From a virus: DNA of 30,382 bases. Shown here one piece after another: positions 24,003 to 29,218 of this stretch. The translations under genes and the position numbers were made by a program. The stretch covers positions 1-30,382 of IMG/VR virus record IMGVR_UViG_3300042691_027344, one strand, 5' to 3'. The notes under the pieces are model-generated. The model had not been told where the DNA came from. It did not search any database and worked only from the letters and a program-made list of their open reading frames with translations. Every line of letters starts with the position of its first letter. Position 1 is the first letter of the stretch.

Positions 24003-25925
24003 TTAGACTTTTAAGAATTGTTTAGTTAATTGTTTATTATAATTATTCAGAACTAAATAATAATTTCCTCTAGTTGCTGAAGTTAAATCAATTTGTTTGT
24101 AAACAGTATTCATGTAACCTTCACCTGATACCGTACCAACTTGTTTTACCAACCTACCTTGTACATCATATATTGATGCCATCATAGTTGTGTTTACATC
24201 TGGGAATTTAACCTCTAACTCAAACCAACCTGTTGTTGGGTTGGGTCTGATGTGTGCGGTAATTTCTTCAGGTGTAACTGAACCCGGTATTGGTGCTGAC
24301 TTATATGAAATAGTTGATACGTGACTTGTAAAATCGATGTTTAAATGGTCTCCATTTTTATCCGATGCATCCATTATATTTCTCACATAAAGATTCGCCA
24401 CTACATCATTATTACCAATTGAAGAGAATTTAAGTTTAAATGGTGTTGCCGAACCAATCAAACCTTCTTTCATTTGGTTATTCATACCACCAAATCTGAT
24501 AGTACCAGCAGCTTCGTCATGTGTAACATATTGTAACCATGGACCACCGTTAAAATTAGATACGATTTCTTCAAATTTAACTTTGGTTTTATCGTACTTC
24601 ATTTCAAATTGTAAACCGTAGTTTTCGTCACCATTTGTGTTTATATTAAATGGAACCCAAACAGGTTGACCTACAGAAGCCATTGTATTAGGAATATCTA
24701 CATCCAAATCACCTTTGAAAATGGCTTTAGTCACTAATTGACCTGAAGAGTTATAAACAGGAGATGAATGAGTTCTATCTACGTCACCCAAAATAAAGTA
24801 TTTGATATCAACGTTAGTTAAGTTAGTTGTACCAATACTATCGGTAATGTAATTATATGCCGTTAAATAGTTTGGCCAATCATTCCATTGATTCACACCC
24901 ATCGCCAATGAATCAAATACATTCTTATGGAATGCGTGAATCATTGTTGTGGTATCTATCTTTTTAAGACCACTTACGTTTGCGTATATTAAATACGGGT
25001 CACCACCATCGTGTGCTCCTGATTTGTTAACATCCGCAATCAAATACGCTAATCCATTTTTTAAATAAAGTTTAGACGGGTTTTGGTTTACGTCGGTAAT
25101 TGAGTATTCGTCGTATGATTTAACCGCATCTGAGATGGTTACCGAATTATCTCTAATGGTGGTCATACTATCAGCGGGGAATCTAACTGTTAATTTATAC
25201 TTTGTATTTTTATCTACATTATTAAGAGAATAGTTTCCTCCGGTATCAACTTGTTGAGATGATACAAATTCCCCTGTGTTAAACTTAGTACAGATAACTG
25301 TAGGTCTCACACCTGAACCTGTCATAGTAGATGGTAACCATACCTTACCACTAATAACTAAGTTACCCAAAAGTTCAAGATGCATATCCTGTACGTTTAA
25401 AACGGCAACATTATCTCCAATTGAAGTACCATCAAATTTGAACATACGAGCCCAGTTAATTTCAACACTATCAGCATCGAAGTTTGATGCTACGTCATTA
25501 ATAAGGAATTTATTATGAATCAAAAATGTATCTGCGGTGATTTGAGAACCGCTTGATAATACCAAGTAATTTCTTGCCACAGTATAGTTTGTGTCAGAAA
25601 CATAGGAATATGTACTCGTACCTGAATTATATCCCGAATATTTGTTATTGGTAAAGAATTTAATAGACAATGCTGGAGTCATACTACTAACTGTCGCATC
25701 AACAGTTGTTGATACGTGAGTAAAAAGTTGTTTTCTATATTGGAAATCAACTTGGAATGTTCTAACATCGACCGATGGTGCGGCATCATACTTAAACACC
25801 ACATCCAATGTGTCACCACGTTTAATGGTTTTATAGGCAACAGGGTTACCAATACCGGGGGTTGTTTGAGCGAATGTTGCTGTCGTTAATATCAATCCAA
25901 ACAGCACAAAGATTAGTTTTTTCAT
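24003..25925 (-). CDS. Secreted protein with cohesin-like, dockerin-like and T9SS sorting domains
   Basis: 640 residues. Signal peptide 1-19, cut before Gln20. Residues about 25-190 look like a cohesin-type beta domain (KRGDTLDVVFKYD, TFQVDFQY). Residues 191-260 form a CarboxypepD_reg-like domain (ISGKVWLP). Residues 297-320 are a dockerin-like loop (ADVNKSGAHDGGDPYL) with a later GDVDRTHS (380-387). Residues about 404-540 form a second cohesin-like domain (VGQPVWVPFNINTN). Residues about 558-640 form a T9SS type A sorting domain: RPNPTTGWFELEV, SIYDVQGRLVKQ, DLTSATRGNYYLVLNN, TKQFLKV. It should cross the outer membrane through the host T9SS and be anchored at the surface or released. It overlaps the upstream 167-aa gene by 4 nt. 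Confidence 0.88.
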   Translation of the reverse strand: MKKLIFVLFGLILTTATFAQTTPGIGNPVAYKTIKRGDTLDVVFKYDAAPSVDVRTFQVDFQYRKQLFTHVSTTVDATVSSMTPALSIKFFTNNKYSGYNSGTSTYSYVSDTNYTVARNYLVLSSGSQITADTFLIHNKFLINDVASNFDADSVEINWARMFKFDGTSIGDNVAVLNVQDMHLELLGNLVISGKVWLPSTMTGSGVRPTVICTKFNTGEFVSSQQVDTGGNYSLNNVDKNTKYKLTVRFPADSMTTIRDNSVTISDAVKSYDEYSITDVNQNPSKLYLKNGLAYLIADVNKSGAHDGGDPYLIYANVSGLKKIDTTTMIHAFHKNVFDSLAMGVNQWNDWPNYLTAYNYITDSIGTTNLTNVDIKYFILGDVDRTHSSPVYNSSGQLVTKAIFKGDLDVDIPNTMASVGQPVWVPFNINTNGDENYGLQFEMKYDKTKVKFEEIVSNFNGGPWLQYVTHDEAAGTIRFGGMNNQMKEGLIGSATPFKLKFSSIGNNDVVANLYVRNIMDASDKNGDHLNIDFTSHVSTISYKSAPIPGSVTPEEITAHIRPNPTTGWFELEVKFPDVNTTMMASIYDVQGRLVKQVGTVSGEGYMNTVYKQIDLTSATRGNYYLVLNNYNKQLTKQFLKV

Positions 25926-26425
25926 AGTAGTTTATCGAGTAAGTTTATTGTTGTTTTTTTAATTGCAGAACTTGCAGATTCTTGGTTGAACTTTCCGCCT
26001 TCATCTATTATTATTGTTGATGTTGATATCTCGGATGATTTACCTTCCGCAAATTCACTTTTTATTTTTTTACCCTCTTTATTATAGAGGACACCTTTCA
26101 TTCTTATTACAGTAGTTGCTTTATCTTGGTGAAAAACCGCCACTCCCGATTTCGTTGTTACGATATCAAAGAAGATTAATTCAATATAAACTGTATAGTC
26201 AGCTTTTTCTTTAGCCCCAACCAAGATTAAACTGTCTTGCTCATTTATTATTTCTTGAGCAATGTTTCTAACTCCAAACGCTAAGTTCTTGTTACCCACC
26301 AAAGCACCAACTCTAATATTGTTGACAACGGGTTCAACGAAAATAGTGGAACCATTCTGAGCAGTTACGCTCAAGAATGGTAATAGGGTTAGTACAGCAA
26401 ATATTATGTTTCTCAATGATTTCAT
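25922..26425 (-). CDS. Second CsgG-like periplasmic or outer-membrane protein (167 aa)
   Basis: 167 residues. Signal peptide 1-22 (PFLSVTA), then Gln. The mature part repeats the order seen in the CsgG-like protein at 22286-23059 in shorter form: a strand TIFVEPVVNNIRVG, helix, ADYTVYIELIFFDIV, the strand pair VIRMKGVLYNKEGKKI, and a final helix after KFNQESASSAIKKT, similar to KFNQSTIGIATKKS in the larger protein. It lacks an insertion matching the pore-forming hairpins and may be an accessory ring or plug. The relation is inferred by eye. It is coupled to the T9SS-protein gene by an ATGA overlap. Confidence 0.65.
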   Translation of the reverse strand: MKSLRNIIFAVLTLLPFLSVTAQNGSTIFVEPVVNNIRVGALVGNKNLAFGVRNIAQEIINEQDSLILVGAKEKADYTVYIELIFFDIVTTKSGVAVFHQDKATTVIRMKGVLYNKEGKKIKSEFAEGKSSEISTSTIIIDEGGKFNQESASSAIKKTTINLLDKLL

Positions 26426-26457
26426 CGGTTACGTGGTATTTGGTTAAAAACTAAGAA

Positions 26458-26721
26458 TTATTCAACAGGAGTTTCTTCTCCACCTTTTGAATTCTTGTTG
26501 TTAATCCACTTATCGACAGACGCGATACCGAAAGAACCTAACGTAATGACTAAGAATCCGTCGAAAATAAATTCATTGATTAATAATTCCTTACCCATCC
26601 AACCTGTAATAAGGTCGACGAACATGGCAATCATCATCATTGTAAAGGATAAAAAACCTACAACGGACTTCTCATTAATAGTGTTGTTATCATTGAACAA
26701 CTGACTGAAGAATTTTTTCAT
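26458..26721 (-). CDS. Small membrane protein, holin-like (87 aa)
   Basis: 87 residues with two membrane segments (about 19-40, VVGFLSFTMMMIAMFVDLITGW, and about 49-69, LINEFIFDGFLVITLGSFGIA) and a charged C-terminus with KGGEETPVE. Size and two-segment topology fit phage holins, which open the inner membrane at lysis, but no lysin gene is seen nearby. It is the first gene of the export and surface operon, 35 nt behind a TATTTATT motif. It could equally be a structural membrane partner of that system. Confidence 0.65.
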   Translation of the reverse strand: MKKFFSQLFNDNNTINEKSVVGFLSFTMMMIAMFVDLITGWMGKELLINEFIFDGFLVITLGSFGIASVDKWINNKNSKGGEETPVE

Positions 26722-26756
26722 AGTTTTAGTTTGTGTTTAGTTTATGTTTGGTTATC

Positions 26757-26764
26757 AATAAATA
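26757..26764 (-). promoter_or_regulatory. TATTTATT late-promoter-like motif before the surface cassette
   Basis: TATTTATT on the coding strand, 35 nt before the first gene of the cassette. The context TATTTATTGA is shared with the motif before the KTSC gene. Confidence 0.45.
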
Positions 26765-26830
26765 CTTCGGCAACATGATAATGTGTGTTTTATGGTAAAA
26801 ATTCTTTATCAAAAATTTTTTGCGATTTTC

Positions 26831-26861
26831 TTGTTTTTTCGAATACTTATTATTATCTTTG
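26831..26861 (+). promoter_or_regulatory. Host-type promoter at the head of the tRNA region
   Basis: TTG (26831-26833), 20-nt spacer, TATCTTTG (26854-26861), a full match to the Bacteroidota TTG/TAnnTTTG pattern. It precedes a 29-codon ORF and the tRNA cluster. Confidence 0.6.
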
Positions 26862-26892
26862 TAAAAGATTTTAAAACTTAAATAAACTTTCA

Positions 26893-26982
26893 ATGAGACA
26901 GTTCACACATATGACATCATTTACAATCTGTTCGAAATGGGCGGAGGTACGTGATATTGCTGTGTCCCGAGGTGTCTTGTAA
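26893..26982 (+). CDS. Possible micro-ORF (29 aa)
   Basis: ATG to TAA, 29 codons, beginning MRQFTHMTSF and ending AVSRGVL. It is placed exactly between a good host-type promoter (26831-26861) and a strong terminator (27011-27038). The 26722-27044 interval holds no larger gene. It may be a small peptide, a leader, or a by-product of a small RNA. No family recognised. Confidence 0.35.
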   Translation: MRQFTHMTSFTICSKWAEVRDIAVSRGVL

Positions 26983-27010
26983 GTTGTTTAGTTTAAAACG
27001 ATATAAAGGA

Positions 27011-27038
27011 ACCTCGGGAGAAATCTCGAGGTTTTTTT
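27011..27038 (+). terminator. Rho-independent terminator before the tRNA cluster
   Basis: ACCTCGGGA, GAAA tetraloop, TCTCGAGGT: nine pairs including one G-U, then seven T. It ends the short transcript that begins near 26868. Confidence 0.93.
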
Positions 27039-27044
27039 GTTTTA

Positions 27045-27117
27045 GGGCTGTTGGTATAGTTGGCTAACACACGACATTTGCACTGTCGAATCCCCGGTTC
27101 GAATCCGGGACGGTCCA
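27045..27117 (+). tRNA. tRNA-Ala (TGC)
   Basis: Full cloverleaf. Anticodon stem CGACA/TGTCG with loop TTTGCAC gives TGC. The acceptor has G3 opposite T70, the alanine identity pair. CCA is not encoded. It begins 7 nt behind the terminator T-run. Confidence 0.93.
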
Positions 27118-27122
27118 CAAAG

Positions 27123-27140
27123 TGTTCTTTGACATATTGG
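27123..27140 (+). promoter_or_regulatory. boxA-like element 1
   Basis: TGTTCTTTGACATA between tRNA-Ala and tRNA-Phe. It resembles the rRNA antitermination boxA (E. coli TGCTCTTTAACA) and the leader found before Bacteroidota 16S genes. Confidence 0.55.
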
Positions 27141-27148
27141 TTTTTTTT

Positions 27149-27221
27149 GGTACCGTAGCTCAGTTGGTAGAGCACCAGACTGAAAATCTGGGTGTCACCG
27201 GTTCAAATCCGGTCGGTACCA
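27149..27221 (+). tRNA. tRNA-Phe (GAA)
   Basis: Acceptor GGTACCG with CGGTACC, anticodon stem CCAGA/TCTGG, loop CTGAAAA gives GAA. Discriminator A. CCA not encoded. Confidence 0.95.
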
Positions 27222-27226
27222 CATTT

Positions 27227-27300
27227 GTCCTCGTAGCTCAGTTGGTTAGAGCACCTCACTTTTAATGAGGGAGTCATGCGTTCGAGTCGCATCGGGGACA
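27227..27300 (+). tRNA. tRNA-Lys (TTT)
   Basis: Acceptor GTCCTCG with CGGGGAC, anticodon stem CCTCA/TGAGG, loop CTTTTAA gives TTT. tRNA-Lys is the classic target of the PrrC anticodon nuclease, relevant to the RNA-repair genes upstream. CCA not encoded. Confidence 0.95.
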
Positions 27301-27442
27301 CAAAGGTTGATTGGGGAATGATTACATCTATATCTCGAGAGTGAATATTGGATGATGTAGTCGGAGTTTGCAGATATTCACCTGAAGTAATGCCAATCAT
27401 AAAAGGGGTTGTCCACGGAACCATCCTCCCCTTTCCTTTCAC
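27301..27442 (+). ncRNA. Structured RNA between tRNA-Lys and tRNA-Val
   Basis: 142 nt without a gene but rich in pairing: a closing stem 27308-27314/27393-27399 (7 bp); ATTACATC 27321-27328 with GATGTAGT 27354-27361 (8 bp, one G-U); GTGAATAT 27341-27348 with ATATTCAC 27374-27381 (8 bp), which crosses the previous stem as a pseudoknot; then a hairpin AAAGGGG 27402-27408/CCCCTTT 27428-27434. T4 also has stable non-tRNA RNAs in its tRNA cluster. Function unknown. Confidence 0.5.
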
Positions 27443-27515
27443 AGTTCCTTAGCTCAGTTGGTAGAGCACTTGTCTTACATACAAGCTGTCACTGGTTCGA
27501 TTCCGGTAGGAACTA
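27443..27515 (+). tRNA. tRNA-Val (TAC)
   Basis: Acceptor AGTTCCT with AGGAACT, anticodon stem CTTGT/ACAAG, loop CTTACAT gives TAC. Discriminator A. CCA not encoded. Confidence 0.94.
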
Positions 27516-27518
27516 CAA

Positions 27519-27576
27519 TGATGGTTAAATCGTGCATTAAGTAAAAAATGGGGTTTAATGCATGAAATAACCATCA
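27519..27576 (+). other. Long double-stem hairpin between tRNA-Val and tRNA-Trp
   Basis: Outer stem TGATGGTTA (27519-27527) with TAACCATCA (27568-27576), 9 bp, and inner stem TGCATTAA (27533-27540) with TTAATGCA (27555-27562), 8 bp. It fills almost the whole spacer and may guide tRNA processing. Confidence 0.6.
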
Positions 27577-27579
27577 AAT

Positions 27580-27650
27580 ACGGGTATGGTGAAATGGTAT
27601 CATGATGGTCTCCAAAACCACAGTTCCGAGTTCGAATCTTGGTACCCGTG
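27580..27650 (+). tRNA. tRNA-Trp (CCA)
   Basis: Start chosen at A27580 so that position 8 is T and the discriminator is G, both normal for Trp. Acceptor ACGGGTA with TACCCGT, loop CTCCAAA gives anticodon CCA. The lowest anticodon-stem pair is A-C. The 3' CCA is not encoded. Confidence 0.9.
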
Positions 27651-27653
27651 CAA

Positions 27654-27701
27654 TATTATACCAAGAGGTATAATACCGAGCAGTAATATTTCGACGGTAT
27701 T
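27654..27701 (+). promoter_or_regulatory. Two mutually exclusive hairpins in the leader of the 142-aa gene
   Basis: TATTATACC (27654-27662) pairs with GGTATAATA (27667-27675), 9 bp. AATACCG (27672-27678) pairs with CGGTATT (27695-27701), 7 bp. They share 27672-27675, so only one can form at a time. Confidence 0.35.
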
Positions 27702-27759
27702 GTGTAAAAACAATCGAGTTTATTACCTATCGGGAATACAAAATTTTAAAACAAATAAT

Positions 27760-28188
27760 ATGGAAAGAAATGACAGCTTCGACGCAATCAAAATGAAATT
27801 TGAAGCGGAGAAAATGAAGATTAAAGAAGAAAGGGAAAGGGTAATTAAACGGTATTGGGAAAATTTACCAAAGATTAATAATCCCGAAGATGTCCCAACT
27901 CTTCCAAGAGCGGATGAAAAAGAATGGAGAGAGTTCTATGTACCAAAACTAATTGAAGCCGGAGCAATTCCTAAGAGGGATTTAGTTCATGGTCAAATTT
28001 ATATTGGTGAACATAGAAACACAACCATCGCAAGATGGAATCAAGAAACAAACAAATTTGTACACATGAGATATAAGTTTGGTTGGAGAGAAGATGATTG
28101 TAACCATTTTGAAGATGATGATGGATTTGCATTGTTCGTTCCAATTAGATTGGGAACCCAAGAAGAATGGGATGAACGAATTAAGTAA
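27760..28188 (+). CDS. Unknown protein within the tRNA cluster (142 aa)
   Basis: 142 residues from the ATG at 27760. An in-frame reading from 27586 would begin inside tRNA-Trp and is rejected. Not recognised. The N-terminal 40 residues are a charged helix (KMKFEAEKMKIKEERERV). The rest has a compact, Trp- and Phe-rich pattern: LIEAGAIPKRDLVHGQIYIGE, FVHMRYKFGWREDD, DDDGFALFVPI. No signal peptide. It ends 1 nt before tRNA-Arg, so it is co-transcribed with the tRNAs. The leader has two alternative hairpins. Confidence 0.75.
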   Translation: MERNDSFDAIKMKFEAEKMKIKEERERVIKRYWENLPKINNPEDVPTLPRADEKEWREFYVPKLIEAGAIPKRDLVHGQIYIGEHRNTTIARWNQETNKFVHMRYKFGWREDDCNHFEDDDGFALFVPIRLGTQEEWDERIK

Positions 28189-28189
28189 T

Positions 28190-28261
28190 GGTTCTTTGGT
28201 GTAATGGATAGCACGCAACGCTACGGACGTTGAAGTATGGGTTCGAGTCCTTTAGGAACCA
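28190..28261 (+). tRNA. tRNA-Arg (ACG)
   Basis: Acceptor GGTTCTT with AGGAACC, anticodon stem CAACG/CGTTG, loop CTACGGA gives ACG. Discriminator A is followed by an encoded CCA (28262-28264), one of two such cases here. The T-stem has one T-T mismatch. Confidence 0.9.
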
Positions 28262-28265
28262 CCAC

Positions 28266-28339
28266 GGTCCTGTACCCAAGTGGTTTAAGGGGGGAGTCTG
28301 CAAAACTCTTATTCGGTGGTTCGAATCCACTCGGGACCT
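28266..28339 (+). tRNA. tRNA-Cys (GCA)
   Basis: Acceptor GGTCCTG with CGGGACC, loop CTGCAAA gives GCA. The discriminator is T (U73), the cysteine identity base. CCA not encoded. Confidence 0.92.
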
Positions 28340-28342
28340 CAC

Positions 28343-28391
28343 TATAAGGCACAGACCTAATAATTGACCATTATTAGGTTATAACCTTATA
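28343..28391 (+). other. Nested hairpin between tRNA-Cys and tRNA-His
   Basis: Outer stem TATAAGG (28343-28349) with CCTTATA (28385-28391), 7 bp. Inner stem ACCTAATAAT (28355-28364) with ATTATTAGGT (28370-28379), 10 bp. No T-run follows, so it is not a terminator. Confidence 0.6.
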
Positions 28392-28395
28392 ATAT

Positions 28396-28470
28396 GGTGG
28401 ATATAGTTCAGTTGGTTAGAACGTCTGATTGTGGTTCAGAAGGTCGTGGGTTCGAATCCCATTATTCACC
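28396..28470 (+). tRNA. tRNA-His (GTG)
   Basis: An extra G at -1 (28396) faces C73 (28470), the histidine identity pair. Acceptor GTGGATA with TATTCAC, loop TTGTGGT gives GTG. Confidence 0.93.
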
Positions 28471-28505
28471 CATCCGATGTGTTTACCGAGCTAGGTCGGT
28501 TATAT

Positions 28506-28579
28506 TGGAATATAGCTCAGTTGGTTAGAGCATTCGTCTGATACGCGAAGGGTCGGTGGTTCGAGTCCACCTATTCCAA
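28506..28579 (+). tRNA. tRNA-Ile (GAT)
   Basis: Acceptor TGGAATA with TATTCCA, anticodon stem TTCGT/GCGAA, loop CTGATAC gives GAT. Discriminator A. A short ACCGA/TCGGT hairpin lies in the spacer just before it. Confidence 0.92.
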
Positions 28580-28586
28580 CAAACAT

Positions 28587-28660
28587 TGCGGGGTGGTCTG
28601 GAGAGGTTCCAGCTCGGTCTCATAAGCCGAATCACGTGGGTTCGATTCCCACCCCCGCAA
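28587..28660 (+). tRNA. tRNA-Met or tRNA-Ile2 (CAT)
   Basis: Acceptor TGCGGGG with CCCCGCA, anticodon stem TCGGT/GCCGA, loop CTCATAA gives CAT. The first pair is T-A and the anticodon stem lacks three G-C pairs, so it is not a typical initiator. Elongator Met and lysidine-modified Ile2 cannot be told apart here. Confidence 0.9.
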
Positions 28661-28698
28661 CATTTTGAAATGTGGAATTTATTTCTTATATTTTAAAT

Positions 28699-28716
28699 AG
28701 TTCTTTGACTTAATGG
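28699..28716 (+). promoter_or_regulatory. boxA-like element 2
   Basis: AGTTCTTTGACTTAATGG, a close copy of element 1, in the spacer before tRNA-Thr. Confidence 0.5.
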
Positions 28717-28727
28717 AAAAGAAATAC

Positions 28728-28801
28728 GCCTCCTTAGCTCAGTTGGCCAGAGCAGCTGATTTGTAATCAGCGGGTCGGCGGTTCGAATCCGTCAGGAGGC
28801 T
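28728..28801 (+). tRNA. tRNA-Thr (TGT)
   Basis: Acceptor GCCTCCT with AGGAGGC, anticodon stem GCTGA/TCAGC, loop TTTGTAA gives TGT. Discriminator T, followed by an encoded CCA (28802-28804). Confidence 0.94.
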
Positions 28802-28807
28802 CCAATT

Positions 28808-28879
28808 GGTCCTGTAGTTAATCGGCTATAACGCCGCCCTGTCACGGCGGTATGCCGGGTTCGATTCCCGGTGGGACCG
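28808..28879 (+). tRNA. tRNA-Asp (GTC)
   Basis: Acceptor GGTCCTG with TGGGACC, anticodon stem CCGCC/GGCGG, loop CTGTCAC gives GTC. Discriminator G, as expected for Asp. Confidence 0.94.
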
Positions 28880-28881
28880 CA

Positions 28882-28971
28882 ATGAGTAAGAGATACTCAG
28901 AGTCTTTGGTTCAAGACTTAAACAATGAACTCGCAGAATGTCTACGGCGTGAGTGGGACATCGTTGGGTAA
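28882..28971 (+). CDS. Possible micro-ORF in the tRNA spacer (29 aa)
   Basis: 29 codons, MSKRYSESLVQDLNNELAEC then a basic and acidic end. The sequence looks like an amphipathic helix. A 7-bp hairpin (28972-28978/28984-28990) follows the stop at once. The spacer 28880-29088 otherwise holds a second hairpin (29030-29035/29046-29051) and nothing I recognise. It could instead be non-coding RNA. Confidence 0.3.
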   Translation: MSKRYSESLVQDLNNELAECLRREWDIVG

Positions 28972-29088
28972 AGGGATTCACACAATCCCTCCAAGTAGTG
29001 TTGGATGTTTTTAACGGGTAAGACCATCAGGTTTTTAAGAAATAGAAAACCGATATATCTACTTATCGTAATCTCAGATAGGGAAATT

Positions 29089-29174
29089 GGAAGGATGGCA
29101 GAGTTGGTCTATCGCATCGGTCTTGAAAACCGAAGTACTGAAAGGTACCGTGGGTTCGAATCCTACTCCTTCCG
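29089..29174 (+). tRNA. tRNA-Ser (TGA)
   Basis: 86 nt with the long variable arm of serine tRNAs (GTACTGAAAGGTAC hairpin). Acceptor GGAAGGA with TCCTTCC, loop CTTGAAA gives TGA. Discriminator G. Confidence 0.94.
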
Positions 29175-29175
29175 C

Positions 29176-29189
29176 AAACGATTGTTGTT
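29176..29189 (+). repeat. Left arm of a 14-bp inverted repeat around the 112-aa gene
   Basis: AAACGATTGTTGTT, perfect inverted match to 29574-29587. It starts 2 nt after tRNA-Ser and overlaps boxA-like element 3. Confidence 0.6.
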
Positions 29190-29203
29190 CTTTGACATAC
29201 TAA
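29186..29203 (+). promoter_or_regulatory. boxA-like element 3
   Basis: TGTTCTTTGACATACTAA, identical to element 1 over TGTTCTTTGACATA, between tRNA-Ser and the 112-aa gene. Confidence 0.55.
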
Positions 29204-29218
29204 ATAAAAATTAAAAAT

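Noticed and set aside
26993-27442. Minus-strand ORFs over the tRNA genes
   Set aside because: They are antisense to clear tRNA cloverleaves and have no protein-like features.
27586-27759. Longer N-terminus for the 142-aa protein
   Set aside because: The reading would start within tRNA-Trp and cross its spacer hairpins; the ATG at 27760 begins the protein-like sequence.
27301-28880. CRISPR array or tRNA-like repeats
   Set aside because: The repeated elements are tRNA arms and boxA-like words; no regular repeat-spacer pattern is present.
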